Origin: Micromonospora echinospora
GTDB taxonomy: Bacteria > Actinomycetota > Actinomycetes > Mycobacteriales > Micromonosporaceae
DNA: 64,000 nucleotides
Direction: 5' to 3'
NCBI RefSeq assembly: GCF_900091495.1
Contig: NZ_LT607413.1
Span: forward strand, 3,534,001-3,598,000
Part shown: piece after piece, positions 10,749 to 19,194 of the stretch
Position numbering within the stretch: the first letter of the stretch is position 1
Layout of the letters: each line of letters begins with the position of its first letter
The notes under the pieces: model-generated
What the model was told of the DNA's origin: nothing
What the model saw: only the letters and a program-made list of their open reading frames with translations
Databases searched by the model: none
Translations under genes and position numbers: made by a program

Positions 10749-11597
10749 ATGGCGGGTCGACTCGCGGTCGTCGGGGCCGGACTGATGGGTTCGGGCATCG
10801 CCCAGGTGGCGGCGCAGGCGGGCTGGCAGGTGACCCTGCGGGACCTGGACGACGCGGCCACCACGCGCGGCGTCGCCGGTATCCGCAAGTCGCTGGAGAA
10901 GTTCGCCGAGAAGGGCCGGATCGAGGCGTCGGACGTCGAGGCGACGCTCGGCCGGATCACCCCGACCACCGACCTGGAGGCCGTGGCCGACGCGGACATC
11001 GTCGTCGAGGCGGTCTTCGAGCGGCTGGAGATCAAGCACGAGGTCTTCCGGGCGCTGGACAAGATCTGCAAGGCGGACGCGGTGCTGGCCACCAACACCT
11101 CGGCCATCCCGGTGACCCAGATCGCCGCGGTCACCGAGCGGCCGGAGTCGGTGGTCGGGACGCACTTCTTCTCGCCGGTGCCGATGATGCGGCTCTGCGA
11201 GCTGGTCCGGGGCTACAAGACCAGCGACGAGACCCTGGCCACCGCGCGGGCGTTCGCCGAGGAGGTCGGCAAGACGGTGGTGGTGGTCAACCGGGACATC
11301 GCCGGTTTCGTCACCACCCGGCTGATCGCCGCCCTGGTGGTCGAGGCGGTCAAGCTGGTCGAGTCCGGCGTGGTGTCCGCCGAGGACCTGGACACGGCAT
11401 GCCGGCTCGGCTTCGGGCACGCCATGGGGCCGCTGGCCACCACCGACCTGACCGGCGTGGACGTGCTGATGCACGCGGCGAAGAACATCTACACCGACAC
11501 CGCCGACGAGAAGTTCTTCCCGCCGGAGTTGCTCCAGCGCATGGTCACCGCCGGCGACCTGGGCCGCAAGAGCGGCAAGGGCTTCTACACGTACTGA
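10749..11597 (+). CDS. 3-hydroxybutyryl-CoA dehydrogenase
   Basis: 282 residues, normal for the single-module FadB2/Hbd family. Oxidises (S)-3-hydroxyacyl-CoA with NAD(P), or runs in reverse. The Rossmann motif VVGAGLMGSGIAQ is at residues 6-18; NTSAIPVTQIA and the catalytic-His segment VVGTHFFSPVPMM follow; the C-terminal dimerisation domain has NRDIAGFVTTRLI and the closing GRKSGKGFYTY. The ATG follows GGGAGAAAAGCAG. It stands alone between murA and a palindromic repeat, and carries the shared acyl-CoA operator upstream. Close in sequence to the first half of the didomain enzyme at 19766. Confidence 0.93.
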   Translation: MAGRLAVVGAGLMGSGIAQVAAQAGWQVTLRDLDDAATTRGVAGIRKSLEKFAEKGRIEASDVEATLGRITPTTDLEAVADADIVVEAVFERLEIKHEVFRALDKICKADAVLATNTSAIPVTQIAAVTERPESVVGTHFFSPVPMMRLCELVRGYKTSDETLATARAFAEEVGKTVVVVNRDIAGFVTTRLIAALVVEAVKLVESGVVSAEDLDTACRLGFGHAMGPLATTDLTGVDVLMHAAKNIYTDTADEKFFPPELLQRMVTAGDLGRKSGKGFYTY

Positions 11598-11620
11598 GGG
11601 TGGTCGCGGGCGGCTTGAGT

Positions 11621-11674
11621 GGTAGCAGGGGTCCCCTCCTCATCGGAAAGCGGTAACAGGGGACCCCTGCTACC
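11621..11674. repeat. Dispersed palindromic repeat, copy 1
   Basis: Perfect 17-bp arms GGTAGCAGGGGTCCCCT (11621-11637) and AGGGGACCCCTGCTACC (11658-11674) around a loop containing GAAAGCGGTAAC. It lies between two convergent gene ends and could act as a bidirectional terminator. Related copies are at 27709 and 35265; loop and right arm are the most conserved parts. Confidence 0.85.
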
Positions 11675-11737
11675 ACCTCAGCCCGGTCCTCAGCTACCAC
11701 CCCAGCTCTGGCCGAGGCCTGAGCTTCGGCCCCGGCG

Positions 11738-12586
11738 TCAGCCGTCGCGGCGGGTGGTCCAGCGGAAGGTGCCGAGGCAGAGCAGCAGGCCGATCACGCA
11801 CCACGCGACGAGCACCAGGGCGACCCGGTCCAGCTCGAAGGAGCCGCCCGGCTCGCGGGCGGCGAAGCTCTCCGGCAGGAAGACCGAGCGCAGCCCCTGA
11901 CACATCCACTTGAGCGGGAAGAGCGCCGCCACCTGCTGCATCCAGGCCGGCAGGTTGGTGAAGACGAAGAAGACCCCGGAGATGAACTGGAGCACCAGGG
12001 CCACCGGGGTCACCACGGCGGAGCCGCTGCGGGCGGTGCGGGCCAACGACGAGATGGCGATGCCGCACAGGGTGCAGGCGGTCACCCCGAGCACCGAGAC
12101 CCAGGCGAAGGTGAGCCACTTGCCGGCGGTGCCCGGCAGGTCCAGGTCGAACAGCGCCACCGAGACGGCGAGCAGCAGCGCGGTCTCGGCGATGCCGATC
12201 ACCACCACCATGATCACCTTGCCGGCGAAGTAGACCCACTTCGGCATCGGGGTGCCCCGGTACCGCTTGAGCACGCCCCGGTCCCGCTCGATCGGGATCC
12301 AGATGCCGAGGTTCTGGAAGCTCACCGTCATCAGCCCGGCCGCGATCATGCCGGTGATGAAGTACTGCGTGTAGCTGACGCCGGGGGCGATCTCGTCGTC
12401 GAAGATCGACGCGAAGATCAGGATCATGATGATCGGGAAGCCCATCGTGAACACGACCGACTCCCGGCTGCGCAGGAACTGCGTGATCTCCAGCCGCCCC
12501 TGACGCAGCCCGAGGGCGAGCGCCCCGGTCCGCCGGGTCCGGGTCGCGTCGGCGGTGGGCGTGGCCGGCTTCGTCGTGGTGGTCAT
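11738..12586 (-). CDS. ABC-2 type exporter permease
   Basis: 282 residues from the ATG at 12586 (a TTG just upstream is less likely). Six membrane helices are visible, starting FTMGFPIIMILIFASIF and YFITGMIAAGLMTVSF and ending VALVLVAWCVIGLLLCLG; the N-terminus is cytoplasmic and basic. This is the ABC2_membrane family used by drug, lipid and polysaccharide exporters. It overlaps the ATPase gene by one base (TGATG on the minus strand), so the two proteins form one transporter. The substrate cannot be predicted; no regulator gene adjoins it. Confidence 0.9.
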   Translation of the reverse strand: MTTTTKPATPTADATRTRRTGALALGLRQGRLEITQFLRSRESVVFTMGFPIIMILIFASIFDDEIAPGVSYTQYFITGMIAAGLMTVSFQNLGIWIPIERDRGVLKRYRGTPMPKWVYFAGKVIMVVVIGIAETALLLAVSVALFDLDLPGTAGKWLTFAWVSVLGVTACTLCGIAISSLARTARSGSAVVTPVALVLQFISGVFFVFTNLPAWMQQVAALFPLKWMCQGLRSVFLPESFAAREPGGSFELDRVALVLVAWCVIGLLLCLGTFRWTTRRDG

Positions 12587-13431
12587 CAATGTCCGATCAT
12601 CCGCAGGTAGACGTCTTCCAGGGTCGGCCGGGTCACGGTGAGACCGGGCACCTCGCCGCCGTACCGCGTGGCCAACTCGGCCACCAGCGCCGTCGGCGTG
12701 GCGCTCTCCGCGCTCTCCACCACGCCGTCCGGGGTACGCCAGGAGACCGTCGCCACGGCCTCCTGCCGGTTGCCCAGCCGGCTCGGGGGAGCGACCTCGA
12801 CCACCCGGCCTGCGGCGATCACCCCGACCCGGTCGGCGAGCGCCTCCGCCTCGTCCAGGTAGTGCGTGGTCAGCAGGATGGTGGTGCCGGCGGCGTTCAG
12901 ATCGCGGATCAGCTCCCAGAACTCGCGCCGGGCCTCCGGGTCGAAACCGGTGGTCGGTTCGTCGAGGAAGAGCAGCTCGGGTCGACCCACGATGCCGAGC
13001 GCCACGTCGAGTCGACGCTTCTGTCCGCCGGAGAGCGTGTGCGTGCGGGCCTTCGCCTTGCCGGTCAGCCCGACCCGCTCGATGACCTTCACCGGGTCGT
13101 CGGCATCCGGGTAGAACGCGGCGAAGTGCCCGACCACCTCGGCGACGGTCAGCTCGTCGAACTCCCCGGTGCCCTGGAGCACCATGCCGATCCGGGACCG
13201 CCAGTCCGGGGTCGGGTGCGCCGGGTCGACCCCGAGGACGTGCACCTCGCCCGCGTCCCGCTGCCGGTAGCCCTCCAGGATCTCCACGGTGGTGGTCTTG
13301 CCCGCGCCGTTCGGACCGAGCAACGCGAACACCTCACCGCGCCGGACGGCCAGGTCCACGCCGGCCACCGCGACGTTGCCGCCGTACGCCTTGCGCAGCC
13401 CCCGTACCGAGATCGCCAGCTCGTCATCCAT
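12586..13431 (-). CDS. ABC transporter ATP-binding protein (drug/lipid export type)
   Basis: 281 residues. Walker A GPNGAGKTT at about residues 39-47, Q-loop VLQGTGEF, signature LSGGQKRRLDVALG, Walker B LLFLDEPTTGFD and H-loop TTHYLDEAEALADR are all intact. The roughly 60 C-terminal residues beyond the ATPase core (AVATVSWRTPDGVV, then PTLEDVYLRMIGH) are typical of DrrA/CcmA-like export ATPases. First gene of a two-gene unit with the permease. No Shine-Dalgarno site is seen before the ATG, so it may be leaderless. Substrate unknown. Confidence 0.93.
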   Translation of the reverse strand: MDDELAISVRGLRKAYGGNVAVAGVDLAVRRGEVFALLGPNGAGKTTTVEILEGYRQRDAGEVHVLGVDPAHPTPDWRSRIGMVLQGTGEFDELTVAEVVGHFAAFYPDADDPVKVIERVGLTGKAKARTHTLSGGQKRRLDVALGIVGRPELLFLDEPTTGFDPEARREFWELIRDLNAAGTTILLTTHYLDEAEALADRVGVIAAGRVVEVAPPSRLGNRQEAVATVSWRTPDGVVESAESATPTALVAELATRYGGEVPGLTVTRPTLEDVYLRMIGH

Positions 13432-13644
13432 GCCGTCAAGTGTGCGACCTGCGCCGACCGGGCCGACCGCCGGGCACGGCCGGTCCGGTGCCGTTCGTGC
13501 CCGGTGTCCGGCAGACGACGCCGCGCCGGGCTGTGTGGTTTTTCACCGGCCCCGGTGACTCGCCGGTAACTCGGACTCCCCGGCCCTGGACGAGGCGCCC
13601 TGACGACCGGTGACCGGGGTGGCCGGCCCGGGCCGGTGGGTGGC

Positions 13645-13932
13645 TCAGGCCGGGGCGTAGGTCAGGCAGTCGGCGCTCTCCTCGCCGACCCGGATGCCCG
13701 GGGCGTGGCACTCGAGTTCGGAGTTGTGCCGACAGTCGGCCCGCTGGCACGCGCCCACCTGGGCGACCAGCATCTCGATGCCACCGCGTACCGGCATCTC
13801 CACGAACGTGTGGCAGCGGGCGTGGGCGCTGCTGCCCACCGTGATCGCGAACGCCCGGCAGCCGTTCTCGTTGTACGAGCACCGGGTGACGGTGCACTCC
13901 TCGACGGGGGGCATCTGGACGGCGCTGGTCAT
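13645..13932 (-). CDS. DUF1540 Cys-rich protein, two repeats
   Basis: 95 residues from the ATG at 13932, which has GAGGAG 7 nt upstream (a GTG sits directly before it). It has two DUF1540 repeats: CTVTRCSYNENGCRAFAITV ending with CHTF, and CQRADCRHNSELECHAPGIR ending with CLTY. The Cys spacing suggests a small metal-binding fold; function is unknown, although such proteins are widespread in Gram-positive bacteria. A palindrome lies directly upstream and may control it. Confidence 0.85.
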   Translation of the reverse strand: MTSAVQMPPVEECTVTRCSYNENGCRAFAITVGSSAHARCHTFVEMPVRGGIEMLVAQVGACQRADCRHNSELECHAPGIRVGEESADCLTYAPA

Positions 13933-13942
13933 CACGGTCTCC

Positions 13943-13961
13943 TCTGGTCGTTATGACCAGA
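13943..13961 (-). promoter_or_regulatory. Palindrome in the DUF1540 leader (possible operator)
   Basis: TCTGGTC-GTTAT-GACCAGA, perfect 7-bp arms. It lies immediately upstream of the ribosome site of the DUF1540 gene, and a possible -10 box (TAAAAT on the minus strand) abuts it, so a bound repressor would block transcription start. The binding protein is unknown. Confidence 0.4.
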
Positions 13962-13985
13962 TTTTATGTCTTTGGCGACTTTCGT

Positions 13986-14927
13986 TCAGGCGGGATCGGC
14001 GGGAAGTCCGTCCCCGAGCACCTCGGAGAGCGGAGCCGGGGTCAGATTGCGTTCGGCCAGCCCGGCGAGGATGTGCGGGAGCGCCTCGTCGGTCATGGCG
14101 GCGTTGGCCTCGGTGACGTGCAGGACGATCACCGAACCCGGCTTCACCTGGCTGAGCACGGCCCGGACGATCGGACGCCAGGCGGTGGCGAACGGATCTC
14201 CGCTCACCACGTCCCCGTCGACCACGGTCGTACCCAGCGGCGCGAGCGCGGCCAGCGCCGGGCCGTCGTGGCAGAGCCCGGGAAAGCGGAAGTACCGCGT
14301 CTGTCGTCCGCCGTACGCCGCCACGACCTCGAACGTCCGCGCCACGTCCGAGGTCATCCCTGCGGCGGGGAGCCGGGGCAGGTTGTAGCAGTCCGACGTG
14401 AAGGCCAGGTGCCCGTAGCTGTGGTTGGCCAGCTCGAAGCGCGGGTTTCCGGCCAGCCGCCGGGTCACCTCGGGATACCGCTCCACCCACTTGCCGGTGA
14501 GGAAGAAGGTGGCCGGCACCTCCTCCCGCTCCAGCAGCTCGATGATCCGCATGTTCGCGTACGACCGCACCCGTCCGGTCCGCAACTGGTACAGCATCGC
14601 GTCCGTCATGTCCGCGTCGAAGGTGAGTGCGACCTTGTTGCCCGTGCGGGGTCCGTGGTCGACGACCGGCGGGCGGGTCCCGGGCCGCGTCGCACCGGGG
14701 ATCCGTCCCGGGGTTCCGGTCGAGTCGCCCGGTCGACCCGGGGCGTCCGGGGTCGATGGCGTGGCGGAGACATCCGGGCCGCCCGGGCCGGGCGTCGCCG
14801 GTGCCCGGGTGACCCAGGCTCCCGCCTCGGTGAGCCTCTGACCACCGTCCCAGGCCAGGATGGCGACACCGGCCCCGGCGACCAGAGCGGCGACGAGCAG
14901 GAAGACGTGGAACTTCTTCAGGAACAC
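13986..14927 (-). CDS. Membrane-anchored polysaccharide deacetylase (NodB/CE4)
   Basis: 313 residues. An N-terminal anchor (VFLLVAALVAGAGVAILAW) is followed by a Pro/Thr/Gly-rich linker (about residues 40-95) and a CE4 domain. Motif 1 reads ALTFDADMTD, motif 2 NHSYGHLAF (metal-binding His pair), motif 3 YFRFPG. The usual TFDDGP is replaced by TFDAD, a variant seen in a subgroup of Gram-positive enzymes. Likely removes acetyl groups from a cell-wall glycan outside the membrane; the substrate is not clear. It stands alone downstream of the DUF1540 gene on the same strand. Confidence 0.88.
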   Translation of the reverse strand: MFLKKFHVFLLVAALVAGAGVAILAWDGGQRLTEAGAWVTRAPATPGPGGPDVSATPSTPDAPGRPGDSTGTPGRIPGATRPGTRPPVVDHGPRTGNKVALTFDADMTDAMLYQLRTGRVRSYANMRIIELLEREEVPATFFLTGKWVERYPEVTRRLAGNPRFELANHSYGHLAFTSDCYNLPRLPAAGMTSDVARTFEVVAAYGGRQTRYFRFPGLCHDGPALAALAPLGTTVVDGDVVSGDPFATAWRPIVRAVLSQVKPGSVIVLHVTEANAAMTDEALPHILAGLAERNLTPAPLSEVLGDGLPADPA

Positions 14928-15309
14928 CAGGAGATGATCGCAGTGTCGGTTTGGCCCGTACGCCGGACATCCGGCCAGGAATCATGTCCGGTCTGTGCCC
15001 ATTCGTCGCGGGTGTCGGGGTCGCTTTGGTCGGGTTGGCGGTCGGGGAATGGTGGGGGTGGGCCGGTGGTTGTACCGGGTCGACGGCCGAGGAAGGCGCC
15101 CTGCTGGTGGGTGGGGTGCGCGGGCCTGGTCGGTGGAATGCCGGCGGGTGGCGGGTCGTTGTACATGGTTCGCCGGCGTGGACGGGCAGCGTGAGGGCCT
15201 TCCGCCGGTGCGAGTGATCCCCTTCTGACTTTTGTTCGGGTGCCTGACGGTGCTCGTGTGCCCGGTGTCCCCTACGCCGGGGTGTCGATCCCCCGATTGG
15301 AGTTCCCCC
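14928..15309. other. Intergenic region, 382 bp
   Basis: Leader region between two divergent genes. It is G/T-rich on the plus strand, which differs from the flanking coding DNA. I see no RNA gene and no clear match to the c-di-AMP riboswitch often found before wall-related exported genes. A small hairpin CCCGGTG/CGCCGGG (one wobble) lies near 15260-15285 ahead of the exported-protein gene. Confidence 0.5.
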
Positions 15310-15903
15310 ATGAACACGATGCTGCGTAAGACTGTTCTCGGTGTGGCTGGTCTGGCGTTCGCCGGTGGTGTGGTCGGTGGTCCGGTCGGCACCGTGCTGG
15401 ACGGCCCCGCCCAGGCTGCCCCGGCCACCCCTGTGGCCGTGGTGCAGGCGGAGAAGCCGGATGCCGGGAAGCTGATGCCGAACGGTGTGCCGGGCGGGCA
15501 GTCGCGGATTCCGCTGGACGCCGAGCAGACGGCGAACGTGAAGGCGATCGTCGCGGCGACGAAGAAGGCCGGGATGGACGAGCGGGCTGCCGTGGTCGCG
15601 ATCGCGACGAGTCTGCAGGAGTCGAAGCTGGAGAACCTGGGTCATCTGGGTGACCGCAACGACCACGACTCGCAGGGCCTGTTCCAGCAGCGTCCGTCGT
15701 CGGGTTGGGGCACGGTCGAGCAGATCACCGACCCGGAGTACTCGACGACGGCGTTCCTGAAGGGCCTGAAGCAGGTCGAGGGTTGGAAGGACATGCCGCT
15801 GACCCGGGCCGCGCAGACGGTGCAGGTGTCGGCGTACCCCGACCACTACGCGCAGTGGGAGAAGCAGGCCGCCGACCTGGTCGCCGAGCACTGGAACAGC
15901 TGA
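15310..15903 (+). CDS. Exported protein, actinobacterial lysozyme-like fold suspected
   Basis: 197 residues from the ATG at 15310 (TTGGAG 8 nt upstream). A signal peptide (VLGVAGLAFAGGVVGG, cleavage probably after AQA) precedes a domain with NVKAIVAATKKAGMDERAAV, then IATSLQESKLENLGHLGDRN, then DSQGLFQQRPSSGWG and SAYPDHYAQWEKQAADLV. The Glu in SLQESKLEN followed by QGLFQQRPSSGWG resembles the arrangement of catalytic-Glu and substrate-cleft segments in transglycosylases, so muralytic activity is plausible but unproven. The family is common in Micromonosporaceae and Streptomyces as a hypothetical. A perfect terminator follows. Confidence 0.75.
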   Translation: MNTMLRKTVLGVAGLAFAGGVVGGPVGTVLDGPAQAAPATPVAVVQAEKPDAGKLMPNGVPGGQSRIPLDAEQTANVKAIVAATKKAGMDERAAVVAIATSLQESKLENLGHLGDRNDHDSQGLFQQRPSSGWGTVEQITDPEYSTTAFLKGLKQVEGWKDMPLTRAAQTVQVSAYPDHYAQWEKQAADLVAEHWNS

Positions 15904-15914
15904 CCCTGATCACA

Positions 15915-15956
15915 CGTGTGGGCCGGCACCCCGAACCCGGGGTGCCGGCCCACACG
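15915..15956 (+). terminator. Strong hairpin after the exported-protein gene
   Basis: An 18-bp perfect stem (left arm core GTGTGGGCCGGCACCCC, loop GAACCC) begins 12 bp after the stop. It lies between convergent genes, so it can serve both. Confidence 0.85.
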
Positions 15957-15989
15957 CCTGTCCGCGTCCGTCCGGGCGGGACGTCGCTG

Positions 15990-16589
15990 TCAGAGCGGGA
16001 CCCGACGTCTTCGGCGACGGTCGGCGCGCCGACGCAGGAACCAGAAGACGAAGACGACCAGCCCGACCAGGAGGACCAGCACCAGTACCGGTAGGAGGAT
16101 CGCCACCAGGGACATCACCACGCTGGTGGCGTCCTCGGCGGTGCTGGCGACCGGAGCGCCGACGCCGGCCGTGCTGGCGTTGACGATCGGCCGAGCCGCC
16201 GACTTCAGCAGGTGCACCCCGAGGGCGATCAGCACGCCCACCACCACCGGCACCCAGTCGCTGGACGAGAAGAACTGGCCGGGATCGCTGACGGTGACCG
16301 TCTCCGAACTGGAGCCGGCCCCGAAGGCGAGCCCACCGGCGGTCGGACGGACCACCGTCTGGACGACGTCGTTGACGTGGTCGACCACCGGCACCTTGTC
16401 CGCGACCACCTCCACGGCGAGCAGCACGACCAGGATCGCGATGACCCATCCGTCGCCGAGCCACTGCCAACCCGCCGGCAGGGTGATGACGTCGGTGTAG
16501 CGGGCCAGCAGCCCCATGGTGAGCAGGGGGATGTAGGCGTTCAGGCCGGCCGAGGCGGCCAACCCGGATCCGGTGAGGATTTCGAACAC
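15990..16589 (-). CDS. DUF4126 integral membrane protein
   Basis: 199 residues with the family start [20 protein letters not shown], four to five hydrophobic segments (for example [53 protein letters not shown]) and a strongly basic C-terminus ([11 protein letters not shown]). DUF4126 proteins are small membrane proteins without a defined role. The ATG at 16589 is the only good start. It is divergent from nucS. Confidence 0.82.
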   Translation of the reverse strand: MFEILTGSGLAASAGLNAYIPLLTMGLLARYTDVITLPAGWQWLGDGWVIAILVVLLAVEVVADKVPVVDHVNDVVQTVVRPTAGGLAFGAGSSSETVTVSDPGQFFSSSDWVPVVVGVLIALGVHLLKSAARPIVNASTAGVGAPVASTAEDATSVVMSLVAILLPVLVLVLLVGLVVFVFWFLRRRADRRRRRRVPL

Positions 16590-16648
16590 CCGTCCAGGAT
16601 CGCACCGGCGCGCCAGCGGTGCTCGGTGGCGACGGCCGGTCGCTCCGC

Positions 16649-16654
16649 TACCCT
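16649..16654 (+). promoter_or_regulatory. -10 box of nucS (leaderless)
   Basis: TACCCT lies 6 nt before the GTG start of nucS, and no Shine-Dalgarno sequence is present, which together suggest a leaderless transcript. Confidence 0.5.
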
Positions 16655-16660
16655 CGTCGG

Positions 16661-17320
16661 GTGCGTCTGGTGATTGCGAAGTGCTCGGTGGACTACGTCG
16701 GACGGCTCTCGGCCCATCTGCCGCCGGCCACCCGGCTGCTGATGGTGAAGGCGGACGGGTCGGTCTCCATCCACGCCGACGACCGGGCGTACAAGCCCCT
16801 GAACTGGATGAGCCCGCCCTGCCGGCTGCAGGAGGCCCCCGGGGTGTGGCGGGTGGTCAACAAGGCCGGTGAGGAACTACGGATCACCCTGGAGGAGATC
16901 TTCCAGGACACCTCGTACGAGCTGGGTGTCGACCCGGGGCTGCGCAAGGACGGGGTGGAGGCGCACCTCCAGGAGCTGCTCGCCGCCAACCCGGAGACCC
17001 TGGGGGAGGGGTACACCCTGGTCCGCCGCGAGTACATGACCGCGATCGGTCCGGTCGACCTGCTCTGCCGGGACGCCGACCAGGGCACCGTGGCGGTCGA
17101 GGTCAAGCGACGCGGTGAGATCGACGGGGTCGAGCAGCTCACCCGGTACCTGGAACTGCTCAACCGGGACCCGCTCCTCGCTCCGGTGGCCGGTGTCTTC
17201 GCCGCCCAGGAGATCAAGCCCCAGGCACGGGTGCTCGCCACCGACCGGGGCATCCGCTGCGTGGTCGTCGACTACGACAAGCTGCGCGGCATCGAGCGCG
17301 ACGAGCTGACCCTCTTCTGA
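16661..17320 (+). CDS. nucS: Endonuclease NucS/EndoMS (mismatch repair)
   Basis: 219 residues, close to the mycobacterial protein. NucS replaces MutS-MutL in many actinobacteria: it cuts both strands at G-T, G-G and T-T mismatches, working with the sliding clamp. The N-terminal dimerisation domain opens [20 protein letters not shown] and includes [15 protein letters not shown]. The C-terminal PD-(D/E)XK nuclease has the Asp of AIGPVDLLC and the Glu and Lys of [10 protein letters not shown], with [13 protein letters not shown] after it. The GTG start lies just after a -10 box. No mutS or mutL gene is in view. Confidence 0.96.
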   Translation: MRLVIAKCSVDYVGRLSAHLPPATRLLMVKADGSVSIHADDRAYKPLNWMSPPCRLQEAPGVWRVVNKAGEELRITLEEIFQDTSYELGVDPGLRKDGVEAHLQELLAANPETLGEGYTLVRREYMTAIGPVDLLCRDADQGTVAVEVKRRGEIDGVEQLTRYLELLNRDPLLAPVAGVFAAQEIKPQARVLATDRGIRCVVVDYDKLRGIERDELTLF

Positions 17321-17331
17321 ACCGACCGACC

Positions 17332-17357
17332 GGCCGGTCCGCCACAGCGGGCCGGCC
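17332..17357 (+). terminator. Hairpin after nucS
   Basis: GGCCGGTCCGC and GCGGGCCGGCC pair with one wobble around a CACA loop, between the convergent nucS and aldehyde dehydrogenase genes. A second short hairpin, GCCCGCC/GGCGGGC, follows at 17378-17393. Confidence 0.65.
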
Positions 17358-17393
17358 TGTGCGGTGACGGGACGCCGGCCCGCCCCGGCGGGC

Positions 17394-18890
17394 TCAGCGG
17401 CCGTACATCATCTTTGCCGCCTTGACCATGCGGGCGACGTCCCGTGGGGTCCGCTCGAAGGTCATCGCGGGGAGCAGCGACGGGCCGCGCCGCCGGGTGA
17501 CCGACTTCGGTCGGCCGAACTCGCGGAGGCCGTCCTCGCCGTGGATCCGGCCGAAGCCGGACTCGCCCACCCCACCGAAGGGGAGGGTGGACATGCCGGC
17601 GAAGGAGAGCACCGAGTTCACCGAGGCCATCCCGGACCGCAGTCGCCGCGCGACGGCCACCGCCCGCCGCCGGCCGAAGACCGCGCCACCCAGGCCGTAC
17701 GGGACGGCGTTGGCGCGGGCCACCGCCTCGTCGACGTCGGGCACCCGGTTGATGGTCAGGGTCGGGCCGAAGGTCTCCTCCCGCACGGCGGCCGAGTCCT
17801 CCGGCACGTCCACCAGCACGGTCGGGTGGACGAAGGGCGGCTGGACGGCGTCCGCGCCACCGAGCACGGCCCGGCCGCCCCGGGCGAGCGCGTCGTCGAT
17901 GTGCCGGCGGATGACGTCGAGCTGGGCGGGCATGGTGATCGGGCCGATGTCCGCGCCGTCCGCGCCGACGGTCAGCCGGCCGGCGCGCTCCACCACCTTC
18001 GCCACGAAGGCGTCGAAGACCGGCTCGACCGCGTACACCCGCTCGATGCCGATGCAGGTCTGACCCGCGTTCATGAACGCGCCCCAGACGCAGGCCTCGG
18101 CCGCCGCGTCCAGGTCGGCGTCACCGTCCACGATCATCGCGTCCTTGCCGCCCGCCTCCACCAGCACCGGGGTCAGCGACTCGGCGCAGGCCGCCATCAC
18201 CTTCTTCGCGGTGGCGGCGGAGCCGGTGAAGGCCAGCTTGTCCACCCCGGAACGGCAGAGCGCCGCGCCGACGTCGCCGAACCCGTGCACGGCGGTGAGG
18301 ACCGACTGTTCGCCGACCGCCTCGGCGAAGGTGTCGACCAGCCACTGCCCGACCAGGGGGGTGTACTCGCTGGGCTTGAACACCACGGCGTTCCCGGCCG
18401 CCAGGGCGTACGCGATGGAGCCGACCGGGGTGAAGACCGGGTAGTTCCACGGGCCGATGACGCCGACCACGCCGTACGGCTGGTATTCCAGGTGGCCGGA
18501 GAACTCGGCGAGGATCAGCCGGGACCGGACCCGGCGCGGCCCGAGCACCCGGGCGGCGTTGCGGGCGGCCCAGTCGACGTGCTCGATGGCGGTGACCGCC
18601 TCGACGACAGCGTCGGCGACCGGCTTGCCGCCCTCGGCGTGCACCAGCTCGGCGAGCTGCTCGACGCGCTGGGCCAGCAGCGTCCGCCAGCGCAACAGCC
18701 GGGCGCGACGGCCGGTGAAACCGAGCCCCGCCCACCGGGCGCCCGCGGCGCGGCCCCGCTCCACGGCGCGGCGGACGTCCTCTGTGGTGGCCAGTGGGAG
18801 GCGACCCACTTCGACACCGGTCGCGGGGCTGGTCGAGACGAGTCGGCCGTCGTCGAGGAGCGGCGTCCCCGGTGCGTTCGCAACCGTCAT
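17394..18890 (-). CDS. NAD(P)-dependent aldehyde dehydrogenase
   Basis: 498 residues. The catalytic Cys is at about residue 279 in NAGQTCIGIERVY and the general-base Glu at about 245 in PVLVEAGGKDAMIV (most families have ELGGK). The cofactor segment GPWNYPVFTPVGSIAYALAA and KPSEYTP are clear, as is ETFGPTLTI. The sequence is nearest to the medium-chain/fatty aldehyde and succinate-semialdehyde type without a strong substrate signature. The minus-strand TAGACT box lies 6 nt before the ATG, so the gene is probably leaderless, and a palindrome overlaps its -35 zone. Single-gene unit. Confidence 0.92.
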   Translation of the reverse strand: MTVANAPGTPLLDDGRLVSTSPATGVEVGRLPLATTEDVRRAVERGRAAGARWAGLGFTGRRARLLRWRTLLAQRVEQLAELVHAEGGKPVADAVVEAVTAIEHVDWAARNAARVLGPRRVRSRLILAEFSGHLEYQPYGVVGVIGPWNYPVFTPVGSIAYALAAGNAVVFKPSEYTPLVGQWLVDTFAEAVGEQSVLTAVHGFGDVGAALCRSGVDKLAFTGSAATAKKVMAACAESLTPVLVEAGGKDAMIVDGDADLDAAAEACVWGAFMNAGQTCIGIERVYAVEPVFDAFVAKVVERAGRLTVGADGADIGPITMPAQLDVIRRHIDDALARGGRAVLGGADAVQPPFVHPTVLVDVPEDSAAVREETFGPTLTINRVPDVDEAVARANAVPYGLGGAVFGRRRAVAVARRLRSGMASVNSVLSFAGMSTLPFGGVGESGFGRIHGEDGLREFGRPKSVTRRRGPSLLPAMTFERTPRDVARMVKAAKMMYGR

Positions 18891-18896
18891 GGAGGA

Positions 18897-18927
18897 AGTC
18901 TAGACCGGGGGCTTACCGACCGGTAGG
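18897..18927 (-). promoter_or_regulatory. Aldehyde dehydrogenase promoter with TetR-like palindrome
   Basis: The -10 box is TAGACT (plus-strand 18897-18902). CTTACCGACCGGTAGG at 18912-18927 is an imperfect palindrome with an ACCGACCGGT-type centre, a pattern common for TetR-family repressors, placed over the -35 zone. Further upstream in the 304-bp gap is a separate inverted repeat, GCGGTGACAC (18944-18953) with GTGTCACCGC (18991-19000); I see nothing else in that gap. Confidence 0.45.
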
Positions 18928-19194
18928 GTCACGTTCCGGAGCTGCGGTGACACGTTCGGTGTTCCGGCTCCGAGGTGTGCCCATCGTGGGGTGTCACCGC
19001 GCTCCCCGGTTCCGGCTCACGGTAACGTCGCCCCGTCCCAACTGTCCGACGGCGGCGCCCCGGTCGGCCGAATCGGTGAACGTGAGGTGGCCGGCCGTGG
19101 CCGGCGAGGTGACCGGCCGGCGGTGGAGCCGACGGCCGTTTGGTGGCAACCTGTGTCACGGGGTGTGCCGGTGGGGTAGAGGGGCGGATTGTCC

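Noticed and set aside
11621-11674. CRISPR-like repeats (three related palindromes in the window)
   Set aside because: Copies lie thousands of bases apart without spacers or cas genes; they are dispersed elements.
14928-15309. Possible c-di-AMP riboswitch before the exported lysozyme-like protein
   Set aside because: The gene type often has one, but I could not find the conserved core elements by eye. A covariance-model search would settle it.
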